DNA from: Actinotalea sp. Marseille-Q4924
GTDB taxonomy: Bacteria; Actinomycetota; Actinomycetes; Actinomycetales; Cellulomonadaceae
Direction: 5' to 3'
DNA: 64,000 nucleotides
Assembly (NCBI RefSeq): GCF_916618755.1
Contig: NZ_CAKAKB010000003.1
Location: forward strand, 1,178,001 to 1,242,000
In this document: in pieces, positions 1 to 8,727 of the stretch
Numbering within the stretch: position 1 is the first letter of the stretch
Layout: the number at the start of each line of letters is the position of its first letter
The notes under the pieces: generated by a model
What the model saw: only the letters and a program-made list of their open reading frames with translations
What the model was told of the DNA's origin: nothing
Databases searched by the model: none
Translations under genes and position numbers: made by a program

Positions 1-45
1 GACCTGCAGGTTCGTCCGCGTCATCGCTACGGCTATCGCCGCTGA
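1..45 (+). CDS. C-terminal tail of an upstream protein (partial)
   Basis: Reading in frame from the first base gives 14 codons and then TGA. The tail is rich in Arg, His and Tyr and ends RHRYGYRR. It lies 41 bases before the next gene on the same strand, so it is probably the end of the preceding gene of the conjugative-element block. The piece is too short to identify, and it could also be chance. Confidence 0.3.
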   Translation, partial: DLQVRPRHRYGYRR

Positions 46-86
46 GCAGCGTCTTCGGTGTCCGTTCGAGACCGGAGGCGACGACG

Positions 87-959
87 ATGACCCACGACAA
101 CACGACACCGGCCGGCGTCTTGCCGGCCCGCGAGCAGCGGGGGGTGACCCGCGACAGGCAGGGGCTTCTCGACGCACTCGCGCTTGTGGACGCGCACGGT
201 TGGGACAGCGAGCCCGCGACCGATCTGCTGACGCAGATCCGGTACGAGCTCATCCGACCGTTGACGATCGACATCGGCCTGCGCGGCACCGCCGCGGCCC
301 AGGCCGAGGCCAGCGCGTGGGAGACGGTGTGGCTCAAGCTGTGCGACCCCCACCTGCGCTCCGCAACTTCTCCGTGGGGAGTGATCTGGCAGACCGCCCG
401 GCGCGCCGTCCTTGCCGAGGTCCTCGCCGCCCGGTGGGGCACGGAGACCCGACGGGCTTGGGAGCACAACGCCGAAGAGCGCACCGGACGACGCGCTCGG
501 CCGATCCGCCTGGAGCCGCTTCTCGCGTCCGGCTACGACACGGCCGACCCGAGCCCACCGCCAGAGCCGGCGCCAGGAGCCCCCGTGGCGTCGGCGCTGC
601 AGTTGGCCGCCGACGCCTTGACCCAGGCCGGCTGGGACGCCGTCGAGGCGAGACGGATCGTCGCCGAGGTGGCCCTCATGGATGAGGCGCTGGGCCGCGG
701 CGCGACCGTCGTGGGATGGCGGCCACTCGCCGCCCGGCTCGCGCTGCCCCCGTGGCAGGCACGCAGGCTGACGTACCTGCTGCGCGGGTCGGTCGACCGC
801 CCCGGCCTGCTCGCACGGCTCATCGCCGAAGGTCCGCACATCATCCACGCCGTGGAGCTGCGTGAGGCGATGGCCGCGACGCGCTCGCGCACGCTGCCCA
901 CACCGACCCAGCGCTGCTTCGCCGCCCGCGGCTCCCGTCCACAGGGGCTCGCGTGCTGA
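87..959 (+). CDS. hypothetical protein of the conjugative-element backbone
   Basis: A 290-residue soluble protein of unknown function. The ATG is preceded by GGAGG at 74-78, which fixes the start. The sequence is alanine/arginine-rich and has no signal peptide or membrane segment. A proline-rich linker (around residues 150-170) separates an N-terminal alpha-helical part with several conserved-looking Trp residues from a C-terminal helical part. The end is basic. I do not recognise a named domain. A DNA-associated role would fit the basic, helical character and the neighbouring conjugation-type genes, but that is inference. The next gene starts 217 bases downstream, after motif copy A. Confidence 0.6.
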   Translation: MTHDNTTPAGVLPAREQRGVTRDRQGLLDALALVDAHGWDSEPATDLLTQIRYELIRPLTIDIGLRGTAAAQAEASAWETVWLKLCDPHLRSATSPWGVIWQTARRAVLAEVLAARWGTETRRAWEHNAEERTGRRARPIRLEPLLASGYDTADPSPPPEPAPGAPVASALQLAADALTQAGWDAVEARRIVAEVALMDEALGRGATVVGWRPLAARLALPPWQARRLTYLLRGSVDRPGLLARLIAEGPHIIHAVELREAMAATRSRTLPTPTQRCFAARGSRPQGLAC

Positions 960-992
960 CCTCCTCCACAGCCCGCGCCCGAGCCGGCCACA

Positions 993-1018
993 TCTTCTCG
1001 GTCCGCGGCGCACACCTG
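993..1018 (+). promoter_or_regulatory. 26-base backbone motif, copy A
   Basis: The site begins TCTTCT and ends CGCACACCTG with ten variable bases between. Copies with the same spacing lie at 32784-32809 (inverted), 32894-32919 and 33462-33487, always upstream of a gene pointing in the motif's direction. Here it lies in a non-coding gap 158 bases before the lipoprotein start. It could be a promoter or an operator for a regulator encoded by the element; its function is unknown. Confidence 0.6.
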
Positions 1019-1176
1019 GTGGCATGAGACCCATCACGTCGCAGAGCAGCCGGGGAACGACTTGGCCGCAGAGTCTGTCACAAACCGGGCTACTCGTGTC
1101 ACAGTGGGCACTTTCACGTCGAGTCCCCACGGCGGGGACGAGACGTAGATCGGGCACCGTCAAGGGGGACGGAATC

Positions 1177-1779
1177 ATGCCGAGACGAACAGGGCTGACA
1201 CCGTACGCAGCGGCACTGGTGTGCGCCGCCGTCATGGGCGCAGGGGGATGCTCGGTCGCCGCGCCCGCTCAGACTCCGGTGCCAACGGCGACGCTCAGGA
1301 CACCCCCGTCGCAGGAGCCAACCCCCACCGCTGAACCGACAGCCACGGTCGACCCAGCCGTGGCCGAGGCGGAGGCGGCCGTGCTCGCGGCATACCGCAC
1401 CTACTGGGAGGTCTCGGCAGCCGCGCTCGCCGACCCCCTCGCTCCCCTGCCACAGGACTTCGATCGCTTCATCGTCGACAAGGCGAGAGCGGGCCTGGCG
1501 GAGTCGCTGCTGTGGGCCGAGCAGAACGACGTCAAGATGGTCGGTGCGCCGATGATCTCGCCGTCGGTCGAATCACTCGTCCTCGAGGGCGAGCAGGCCG
1601 CGCACGTCGTGGACTGCGTGGACTCCACCGACTGGATCCTCACCCATCGCGAGACCGGCGACCCCGCGTCGTCCGCAACCAACCAGAACACTCGAGTGAC
1701 AGCCGACGCGTGGGCCACCGTCTACGACGGTCGCTGGGTCATCCGCGAGGTGACGCTGAACCGGGAGGAGCCGTGCTGA
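1177..1779 (+). CDS. putative secreted lipoprotein
   Basis: A 200-residue predicted lipoprotein. The ATG at 1177 follows GGGGGA about 8 bases upstream. The product begins with a short basic stretch, a hydrophobic segment (YAAALVCAAVMG) and a lipobox-like GAGGC, so the mature protein should start at the Cys near residue 26. A Pro/Thr-rich tether (residues 30-60) leads to a compact alpha+beta domain with the AYRTYWEV-type start seen in small actinobacterial lipoproteins with an NTF2-like or DUF6318-like fold; that family assignment is tentative. Its stop overlaps the GTG of the next gene, so the two are probably translated together. The role is unknown; conjugative elements often carry envelope proteins of this kind. 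Confidence 0.65.
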   Translation: MPRRTGLTPYAAALVCAAVMGAGGCSVAAPAQTPVPTATLRTPPSQEPTPTAEPTATVDPAVAEAEAAVLAAYRTYWEVSAAALADPLAPLPQDFDRFIVDKARAGLAESLLWAEQNDVKMVGAPMISPSVESLVLEGEQAAHVVDCVDSTDWILTHRETGDPASSATNQNTRVTADAWATVYDGRWVIREVTLNREEPC

Positions 1780-2978
1780 GGGGGGTCGCGAGCTGCCTCG
1801 CGGTCACGGCGTCCCTGATCGTCACCGTCGCGTCCCCTGCCCTCGCCGCTCCCGGCGTCGAATGTCCACCCACGATCATCAACTGCGAGATCGAAGCGGA
1901 GACCCCGGGAACGCCTGGCAACTCCGGCCCGAACGCGCCGACCACACCCATCAGCGACGGGCAGTGCAGGACTGCCACCGGCAACGTCGTGCCTTGCTGG
2001 AATGACGAGTGGGGCTGGTTCAACGCGAGCGACTCCTGCTACTACATATTCCGGGAGCCCCAGCCTCCGGGTACCGACCCGGTATGGGAAGGCAACTTCC
2101 CCAAGGGCGCGATCTACGACGTCTCCTGCGCAGACCCGCTCGGAGCGCCGGGGTCGAACGGTGGCTGGACGTGGCTACCGGGCCCACCGGCCGGGTACGG
2201 CGGGGACCCGGCGCAGCTGGCCGAGAAGGCGGTCGAGCGGATGGCGCTGGAGGGACCGGCGATCCGCACGCCACTGGATGGCGAGGAGATCGGCACGGTC
2301 GGGATTCCGCTGTGGCTGTGGACCGAGCAAGGCGCCACGACCTGGGGTCCGACCACGGCAACCGCGTCGGTCCCCGGCTTGTCGGTGACCGCGACGGCGG
2401 AAGCGCGGTGGATCGACTGGGCCCTGGGCGACGGGTCGACGATGCGCTGTGAGGGGCCCGGGACCCCGTTCATCCCCGGTCAGGTGAAGTCCCCGACGTG
2501 CGACCACATCTACACCGTCTCCTCGGCGGGGCAGCCGGGCGACGTCTACACGGTGACGGGCACGACGACGTGGGAGGTGACCTGGTCCGGGGGCGGGATG
2601 TCCGGGGTCCTGCAGGTCACCCGTTCGTCGTCGACGACCGTACCGATCGGCGAGCTACAGGTGCTCGCACGTCGCAGGGCCAGGACGGAGAACAGCAGCG
2701 GCATCAGCGCGACGAAGCCCATGACGACGACGACAAGCAGCAGGTCGCGGATCTGGACGCCGACGATGGCCAGCGGCACCACCGCGAGGGTGAAGGTCAT
2801 GGTGTGGTCGGCGAAGACGCTCGTGACGCCGCTCGTGACTTGTCCGGTGCGGACCACCGACCAGGTCGTGAAGACCTGCGGCAGCGCGGTCATGAACGCC
2901 GTGATGAACAAGCCGCTGACGATCGGTTGCAGGCCCAGCGCGTTGCCGACCTGGCGTGTGCCGGTGACCAGGACGTAG
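1773..2978 (+). CDS. secreted hypothetical protein, 3' end replaced by foreign sequence
   Basis: The GTG start at 1773 overlaps the stop of the lipoprotein gene. The product has a signal peptide (LAVTASLIVTVASPALA, cleavage after ALA), then a Cys-containing secreted domain with many Trp, Gly and Pro residues and a Thr/Ser-rich beta part ending in TTVPIGELQVL. From about base 2,660 the frame runs antisense through the antiporter gene, so the last 100 or so residues (very rich in Thr, Ser, Arg) are not native. The natural stop was probably lost at the junction. The family is often seen in actinobacterial integrative elements, where it carries misleading names; its function is unknown. Exported, probably cell-surface. 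Confidence 0.55.
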   Translation: MLRGVASCLAVTASLIVTVASPALAAPGVECPPTIINCEIEAETPGTPGNSGPNAPTTPISDGQCRTATGNVVPCWNDEWGWFNASDSCYYIFREPQPPGTDPVWEGNFPKGAIYDVSCADPLGAPGSNGGWTWLPGPPAGYGGDPAQLAEKAVERMALEGPAIRTPLDGEEIGTVGIPLWLWTEQGATTWGPTTATASVPGLSVTATAEARWIDWALGDGSTMRCEGPGTPFIPGQVKSPTCDHIYTVSSAGQPGDVYTVTGTTTWEVTWSGGGMSGVLQVTRSSSTTVPIGELQVLARRRARTENSSGISATKPMTTTTSSRSRIWTPTMASGTTARVKVMVWSAKTLVTPLVTCPVRTTDQVVKTCGSAVMNAVMNKPLTIGCRPSALPTWRVPVTRT

Positions 2979-3559
2979 GCGCCGAGAGCCAGTGCGAGTA
3001 CGCCTGCGACGGCCAGCCATGTCTTCCTGGTCGACCACGACACCTCGCCGCGTTCCCCGCCGCGGCCTCTGAGCAGCGCCTGGAGCAGGAAGACGATGTA
3101 GGCGGCGGCGGCGATGAGCCCGTCGATGGGCTGCAGTCCGCGCCACGGGGGCGGCAGCACGAGGACGGCGAACAGTACGACGATCGCCAGGTAGGGCAGC
3201 GCGTCGACGAAGACGGCGTCGCGTTGCACCCGTAGCTGCCCGTTCCCCTCGGCGGGGCGTTCGCCTTGCGAGCGGTTGCGGCGCACGGCGGCGTAGGCGA
3301 CCGCGACGGTGATCGGGATCGAGACGACGGTGGACCCCAGCATGCTGCCCAGCCCGATGGAGGCGGTTCCGGTGATCGCGCTGACGGCGTTGATCCCGAC
3401 GTCCGGGCTGGCGCTCCCGAGCGCGACGAGAGGCCCGCCTGCGGCTCCGGTGAATCCGTACCGCATCCGCACCGCCTTCAGCGGCGCCGCGAGCTGCTCG
3501 GCTCCCCACCGCGCCACGAACGCTGCGATGACCAGACCGGGAACCCACAACCACACCAT
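2546..3559 (-). CDS. CaCA-type sodium/calcium (cation) exchanger, C-terminus truncated
   Basis: Integral-membrane antiporter of the cation/Ca exchanger superfamily with about ten hydrophobic segments. The two alpha repeats are visible: one around GSASPDVGINAVSAITGTAS, a second around GLFITAFMTALPQVFTTWS with acidic and polar residues in the membrane. The ATG is preceded by AGGAGG. The native protein appears to end near LALRRA; the last 35 or so residues are antisense of the neighbouring secreted-protein gene. It is the last gene of the cadC-like operon, about 100 bases after lnt. Family members move Na+/H+ against Ca2+ or other divalent cations; a role in heavy-metal export here is inferred from the neighbours. 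Confidence 0.75.
   Translation of the reverse strand: MVWLWVPGLVIAAFVARWGAEQLAAPLKAVRMRYGFTGAAGGPLVALGSASPDVGINAVSAITGTASIGLGSMLGSTVVSIPITVAVAYAAVRRNRSQGERPAEGNGQLRVQRDAVFVDALPYLAIVVLFAVLVLPPPWRGLQPIDGLIAAAAYIVFLLQALLRGRGGERGEVSWSTRKTWLAVAGVLALALGAYVLVTGTRQVGNALGLQPIVSGLFITAFMTALPQVFTTWSVVRTGQVTSGVTSVFADHTMTFTLAVVPLAIVGVQIRDLLLVVVVMGFVALMPLLFSVLALRRASTCSSPIGTVVDDERVTCRTPDIPPPDQVTSHVVVPVTV
2655..2675. other. recombination junction fusing two truncated convergent genes
   Basis: To the left the plus-strand secreted-protein gene is intact in character up to GELQVL. To the right the minus-strand antiporter is intact in character back to about LALRR. Each reading frame then runs into the antisense of the other gene with no native stop. 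This point separates the conjugative backbone from metal island 1. The exact breakpoint cannot be fixed without an intact homologue. Confidence 0.6.
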
Positions 3560-3660
3560 GGGACCTCCTGATCATCGCTGGCGTTGAGCGGCAGTTCCGG
3601 CGCCCCAAGGACGGCGACTCACAAGGATGCCCGCAGGCGGCGGGGTGTGCATCAGCGCGG

Positions 3661-5372
3661 TTACCCCCCGCTGCCTGGGCCGGACCTGCTCGGACGTCCC
3701 GGCGGGCGGGTGCGCCTCAAGACACCGGCGGTGACGGCGGCTGCCGCCAGCACGTACGCGCCCAGCTCGAGGATCGCCCCCAGGCGGGCTGCGGGTGTCA
3801 GCGTGGTACGCAACGGGAGCGCGGCGACCAGCTCCTCGGCGGTGAACAGCTCGGTGCGCTCCACCACCGCGCCGTCGGGCATGATCACCGCGCTGACGCC
3901 GACCGTGGAGATCTGGATGGTGGCCCGGGCGTGCTCGGCGGCTCGGAAGCGTGACATCGCCAACTGCTGGGTCGACTCCTGCGACCGGCCGAAGGAGGCG
4001 TTGTTGGTGGGGATGACGATCAGCTCCCCGCCCCTGCGCACGCCCTCGCCGATGATGTCGGCGTAGGCGACCTCGAAGCAGATGCCCGTCACGACGGGGA
4101 CGGACCGCGCCAGGCGCTCGATGGGGATGGTGGTGACCGCGGGTGCGGTACCGGCCACCATGTCAGTGGCGATCCGGTCCACCAGAGGGGTGAGCTGGCG
4201 GAAGAACCGGCGGTAGGGCACGTACTCCCCGAAGGGCACCGGGTGCTGCTTCGCGTAGGCACCACGGGCACCCTGACCCGCTTGCCACACGACCATCTCG
4301 TTGAAGCGGACGTCCTGGCCGTCGGGGAACCGCTGGGTCCCCAGGAGCAGCGGCGCCCCGGCGGCCGCTGCTGCGGCGTCCACGAGCGCGGCCTGGGCCG
4401 CATCGACGCGCGGGTCGATGTCGGCCGCGCTCTCCGGCCACAGGATCAGGTCGAGCTGGTCGGCCCCGGCCGATGCCAGGAGTCGTTCGGTGCCGCGCGC
4501 ATGGTTGGCGGTGACCTGCCGGGCCTGATCGGCCCAGTGTGCACCCTGGGCTGGCACGTCACCCTGGACCGCCCCAACCCGAAGGCGCCCTGCCTCCTGC
4601 CCGGCATCGACCGGAAGGAGCCCCGGGCCCAGCGTCAGGGCGACGGCCCCGGCGGCGACCACGACACCAGGCACCCTATGCCCGGTGAGCACCTGCTGCC
4701 AGGACGCTGCCAGCGCGGCGCCGACCAGACCACCACGGCGGAGACCAGGATCTCACCACCGTAGGGCGCCAGCCGCAGCGCCGGCGCATCGGTCTGGGAG
4801 AACGCCAGGTACCCCCACGGGAACCCGCCGAAGGGCCACGACCCGCGCAGCTGCTCCACGGCCACCCATACCACTGCCGCAGTCGCGGCCCGCACCGGCG
4901 GGTGGTCACGAACCCACGCGGCCCGCTGCGCATAGGCCCACAGCACAGCGAATCCGGCGACGTAGGACGCCTGGAACAGGCTCAGTGCGATCCAGGGCAG
5001 GACCGAACCGGTGGCCTCGACCGCCCAGTCGACATGCGGGAGGAAGAAGCACAGTCCCCAGACCAGCCCGGTTCCTGCCGCGCGGCCAGGTCGTGCGCCG
5101 CACAGCGCGATAAGCAGGAGCGCGACACCGACGTAGGCCAGGGGCCACCAGCCACGGTCGGGGAACGCCATGTTGGTCAGCCATCCGCCCAGGGCCGCCA
5201 GGACCACCGCCGTACGGTGCGGGACCGGCGAGGCAGCTGCCCTCACCGGCCGAGAGCCGTGGATATCGAGGTGCCCCGCTTCCGGCGGTGTCAGGAGAGG
5301 GAGCAAGGGCGCTTCTCCGTTGTCAGGGACGGGCAACTCTGGGGGCACCGGCGGGCGGTCAGACGCCGGCAT
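3661..5372 (-). pseudogene. lnt: apolipoprotein N-acyltransferase Lnt, frameshifted
   Basis: Lnt adds the third acyl chain to lipoproteins in the membrane. The N-terminal membrane half (about 214 residues; hydrophobic segments from LAALGGWLTNMAFP to SYVAGFAVLWAYA, then the Lnt-typical SWPFGGFPWGYLAFSQTD) is in one frame. The nitrilase-like half is in another, with WPESAADID, the PFGEYVPYR region and the catalytic-Cys motif GICFEVAY. The break lies near 4,728-4,731, where GTGGTGGTCTGG appears to lack one base; restoring it gives a continuous VVVLVGAALAASW. The ATG overlaps the end of ccsB, so the gene was translationally coupled. Either it is inactive or this is a sequencing error. An intact second copy lies at 53,128-54,753. 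Confidence 0.8.
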
Positions 5373-6333
5373 AGGAGTGCAGGCCGGTGATGAACAGGTT
5401 GACGCCGACGAAGTTGAACAAGAACGCGGCGTAGCCGGCGAGGGCGAGCCACCCGGCCTTGGTGCCGCGCCACCCGGCCGTGGACTGGGCATGCAGGTAC
5501 GCGGCGTACAGCACCCAGGTGATGAAGGCCCAGGTCTCCTTGGGGTCCCACCCCCAGTACCGGCCCCAGGAGTCCTCGGCCCAGATCGCACCCGCCAGGA
5601 CGGCGAACGTCCAGACGGGGAAGGCGAAGAGGTGGGCGGTGTGGGCGACGCGCTCCAGGGCGGCGGCCGCGGGCAGCCTCCCGGCGTAGCCGCGGGTCGC
5701 CTGCCCGCTTGCATCACGCCCGTCGGCCCGCCGGCGTAGCAGGTACAGGCCGGTGGCGGCGGCGCCGACGGTGAAGACGCCGCCGGCGATGATCGCCGCG
5801 GCGACGTGGATGACGAGCCAGTAGGAGTTCAGTGCGGGGACGAGGTCCCCGGCCGGGGTGTACAGGACGGTCACAGCGAGGCCGAGGCTCAGGGTGACCA
5901 GTGCGAGGATCCACACGCCGAGGTCCCGCACGGGTTGACGTCGCAGGAACACCAGGTAGGCCGCGGTGGCCGCGAGGGTGGCGGCGGCGGTGAACTCGTA
6001 CATGTTGCCCCACGGCGCCCGGCCGGCGGCCACGCCACGGGCCAGGACCCCGGCCAGGTGCAGCACGAACGCAAGTGTGGTCAGGGCAGCAGCGACCCGG
6101 TCCAGCCGGCGGGCCGCCGGAGTGGGCCCGCTCACGGCGGCTGAAGTCGTTGCCGACGACGTGGACGTCGCAGGTCCGCCCACGGCGACTGGCTCGGCGA
6201 CACGGGCTCCTTGTCCAAGGGTCCGCGGGCGTCGGGCCGCGTGGTAGGCGTAGGCGAGCATCGCCAGGGCGTAGACGGCGATGGCGCTGTAGATCAGCCG
6301 GTCGCTGAGCTCGGCCAGGATCGGGGTGGGCAC
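5359..6333 (-). CDS. ccsB: cytochrome c biogenesis protein CcsB (ResC), haem handling
   Basis: A 324-residue polytopic membrane protein of the CcsA/CcsB-ResC family, half of the System II cytochrome c synthetase, which delivers haem to apocytochromes outside the membrane. Eight or so hydrophobic segments are present. The haem-binding WWD-type signature is clear near residue 260 (DSWGRYWGWDPKETWAF), with conserved His residues flanking (VIHVAAA, FVLHLAG). The start is GTG, two bases after the resB stop, so the pair is co-translated as in other actinobacteria. Length matches the family. No CXXCH cytochrome is encoded in the window, so its clients must lie elsewhere or the cassette serves another purpose. 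Confidence 0.9.
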   Translation of the reverse strand: MPTPILAELSDRLIYSAIAVYALAMLAYAYHAARRPRTLGQGARVAEPVAVGGPATSTSSATTSAAVSGPTPAARRLDRVAAALTTLAFVLHLAGVLARGVAAGRAPWGNMYEFTAAATLAATAAYLVFLRRQPVRDLGVWILALVTLSLGLAVTVLYTPAGDLVPALNSYWLVIHVAAAIIAGGVFTVGAAATGLYLLRRRADGRDASGQATRGYAGRLPAAAALERVAHTAHLFAFPVWTFAVLAGAIWAEDSWGRYWGWDPKETWAFITWVLYAAYLHAQSTAGWRGTKAGWLALAGYAAFLFNFVGVNLFITGLHSYAGV

Positions 6334-6335
6334 GG

Positions 6336-8063
6336 TCAGTCCTCTCTGTCGTGCATGGACACGTCGGTGGGGTCCGGTTCGGCGCCCGGCAGGGCCGCGA
6401 GCACGGAGGAGAGCTCGTCGGGGACGGCTCCACGGCGGGTCAAGGCGTAGGTGGCGATGTCCACCGTGGGCGCGCCACCACCAGGGGCATGGGCGACGCG
6501 GAGCCAGATTCGGCGTCGGCGCACGGCCAGCGACACCGTCAGGCCGAGCAGAAGGGCGATGGCGGCCGTCAGCGCGATCTCCTTGCCCGGGTCGTGGGCG
6601 ATCTGGAAGTTCGCGAACCGCGAGACCGACTCGAACGTCAAGGTGCCCTGCCCGCCCGGCAAGACCATCGACTCGCCCGGTCGCAGGGCGCGCGCGAACG
6701 GCTGGTCCCCGTTCATCACCTGGGTCAGGTCGTCCTTATCGAGGCGGAACACCGACTGCGGTGCACCGTCGGCCAGACCGAGGTTCCCGGTGTAGGCGGT
6801 GAGCAGCAGCTGGGGGTCGACCAGGTCCGGGTAGAGCGAACGCGGCCCGAGGCCCGGGTCCACGGAGGCGGTGGGCAGGAAGAAGCCTTCGAACCCGAGC
6901 TGGGTGGGTTGGGCGTCCGGGACCTTGATCACGCCTTCGGAGGAGAGGTTGCCGTCGAAGGGCACGAACACGACGGGTCCGGTAAACACCGTCTCTCCGC
7001 GGCCGTCGGTGATGCTGACCACTGGTGCATAGCCGTGACCTGTGAGGAACACCTTGGTTCCCTCGACCTGCAGCGGGTGGTTCACCTCGACTGTGACGTC
7101 CTGCGGGACGCCGCCGGGTGTGCGCAGCACGGTCACGTCGGCCTGGAAGTCCCGGGCGCTGCCGCGTTGGGGGCCGGACATCTCGAACTCCGCGGTGAAG
7201 TCGTCCAGTGTGAGGGAGAACGGGGTCAGCGCCTCGGCGTCGGTCAGGGGACCGGGGGTGAACTCGTCGTACTGCAGTCGGGTGTTGGTGAAGGACGCGC
7301 CCTCCACGACGATCGCTCGTCCCTCGAAGCCGAACAGCGACCCGATCGCCACCCCGAAGAGTAGGACCAGCAGGGAGAGGTGGAACACGAGGTTGCCGAC
7401 CTCGCGCAGGTACCCCTTCTCCGCCCGAACGGAGTTCTCGTCGACCACGACCCGGAATCGTCGGGCGCGCAGGTGCGCGGCCGCGGCGTGCAGGACCTCG
7501 GCCGGTTCCGCGGTCACCGTGGCGCGGCGGTGGTCGTCCAGGCGCGCCAGGTTGCTCGGTGCGCGCGGAGGCTCCGCGCGCACGGACTGCCACAGCCGGG
7601 CGGCGCGGGGCAGGACGCAGCCGGTCATGGAGACCATGAGCAGCAGGTAGATCGCGGCGAACCAGGGTGAGGAGTACACCTCGAAGAACCCCAGGCGGTC
7701 CAGCCAAGGCCCCAGCGTCGGGTTGTCACCGATGAACCGGGTTACGGCGCCCGGGTCGAAGGCGACCCCTCGCTGGGGCAGCAGCGACCCGGGCACGGCA
7801 GCCAGGGCCAGTGCGAGCAGGAGAAGCACCGCGGTGCGCATCGACGTCAGCGTGCGCCACGCCCACCGCGCCCAAGCTGGTGCTCCACCACCGGTCGGTC
7901 GCGGCGGTACCGCCATCACTCCGGCTCGGGTCGCGAGCACCTCGTCCTCGTCCGTAGGCGCCTGCGCCTCGCTCACGGTGGCCGAGTTCGACCCGGGCGC
8001 GGTTGCCTCGGGCGCTGGCGTCCTGGCGGCAGCGGTGCCGGTCGGCCTAGAGGAAGGACTCAC
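6336..8063 (-). CDS. resB: cytochrome c biogenesis protein ResB (Ccs1)
   Basis: ResB family partner of CcsB in System II cytochrome c maturation. It has three N-terminal transmembrane segments (RTAVLLLLALALAAVPGSLLP, WFAAIYLLLMVSMTGCVL, LVFHLSLLVLLFGVAIGSLFG), a long extracytoplasmic domain and a last segment (ALTAAIALLLGLTVSLAV). The start is uncertain. GTG at 8063 overlaps the DUF305 gene but has no good ribosome site. An ATG at 7916 preceded by GGAG would remove about 49 low-complexity residues and may be the true start. It sits in the middle of a tight minus-strand operon with CcdA and a thioredoxin, which normally supply reductant to the same pathway. Confidence 0.88.
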   Translation of the reverse strand: MSPSSRPTGTAAARTPAPEATAPGSNSATVSEAQAPTDEDEVLATRAGVMAVPPRPTGGGAPAWARWAWRTLTSMRTAVLLLLALALAAVPGSLLPQRGVAFDPGAVTRFIGDNPTLGPWLDRLGFFEVYSSPWFAAIYLLLMVSMTGCVLPRAARLWQSVRAEPPRAPSNLARLDDHRRATVTAEPAEVLHAAAAHLRARRFRVVVDENSVRAEKGYLREVGNLVFHLSLLVLLFGVAIGSLFGFEGRAIVVEGASFTNTRLQYDEFTPGPLTDAEALTPFSLTLDDFTAEFEMSGPQRGSARDFQADVTVLRTPGGVPQDVTVEVNHPLQVEGTKVFLTGHGYAPVVSITDGRGETVFTGPVVFVPFDGNLSSEGVIKVPDAQPTQLGFEGFFLPTASVDPGLGPRSLYPDLVDPQLLLTAYTGNLGLADGAPQSVFRLDKDDLTQVMNGDQPFARALRPGESMVLPGGQGTLTFESVSRFANFQIAHDPGKEIALTAAIALLLGLTVSLAVRRRRIWLRVAHAPGGGAPTVDIATYALTRRGAVPDELSSVLAALPGAEPDPTDVSMHDRED

Positions 8064-8727
8064 GCTCGACCAGCATCTGCTCGAGGACCGCGAGCTCCGC
8101 GGTCTGGGAGTCGACGATCGCCTGGGCGAGTCGGCGCACGTCCTGGTCCTCCGCCCGGTCCAGGGCGCCCTGGGCCATGGCGACACCTCCCCGGTGGTGC
8201 GCCACCATGAGCTCCAGGTACCGGGTCTCCGCGTCGACCCCGACGACCTGGTCCAGCTGCTGGAGCTCCTCGTCGGTCGCCATCCCAGGCATGACCACAG
8301 CAGAACCGGGCGCCGGTGTCACGTCCGAGCCGTGGCCCATCGAGGCCATCCCGGAGCCGGCGTGACTCATCCACTGCATCGGTGGGTCGAGGCTGGCCTG
8401 AGGCAGGTCCCACTGCTCGAGCCAGCCGTACATCTGTCCGGCCTGCTGCTGCTGGGTCAGCATGATGTCCAGCGCCAGCGACCTGACCTCGGGGTCGTCG
8501 GTGGCGTCGCGGACCATGACGGACATCTGCACCGCCTGGGCGTGGTGGGCCTGCATGTCCCGGGCGAAGCCCGCCTCGGGCGAGCCGTCCATCGGCCGTG
8601 CGGCGGCGGTCCCTCCACCAGTCAGGGCGGCACCGGCCGCCATGCCGGCTGCCCCGACTGCAGCGGCGACCAGGATGACCAGTGCCGCCGTGGGGATCCT
8701 GCGCCGAGCACCACTGTCCACGCCCAT
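8047..8727 (-). CDS. DUF305 secreted/anchored protein, His/Met-rich
   Basis: DUF305 (ferritin-like four-helix bundle) protein of about 226 residues. An N-terminal membrane anchor (TAALVILVAAAVGAAGMAAGAAL) is followed by two DUF305 repeats, each with His pairs: FARDMQAHHAQAVQMSVM and LELMVAHHRGGVAMAQGAL. The loop between them is Met/His-rich (MQWMSHAGSGMASMGHGSD). Such proteins cluster with copper and other metal-resistance genes and are thought to bind metal outside the membrane. The ATG overlaps the DUF3105 stop by one base (TGATG). Two further DUF305 genes are in the window, at 47,631 and 55,617. Confidence 0.85.
   Translation of the reverse strand: MGVDSGARRRIPTAALVILVAAAVGAAGMAAGAALTGGGTAAARPMDGSPEAGFARDMQAHHAQAVQMSVMVRDATDDPEVRSLALDIMLTQQQQAGQMYGWLEQWDLPQASLDPPMQWMSHAGSGMASMGHGSDVTPAPGSAVVMPGMATDEELQQLDQVVGVDAETRYLELMVAHHRGGVAMAQGALDRAEDQDVRRLAQAIVDSQTAELAVLEQMLVERESFL

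Noticed and set aside
33-1235. A 400-residue minus-strand frame at the left edge
   Set aside because: It lies antisense to a gene with a good ribosome site and to a lipoprotein gene; composition is that of a shadow frame.
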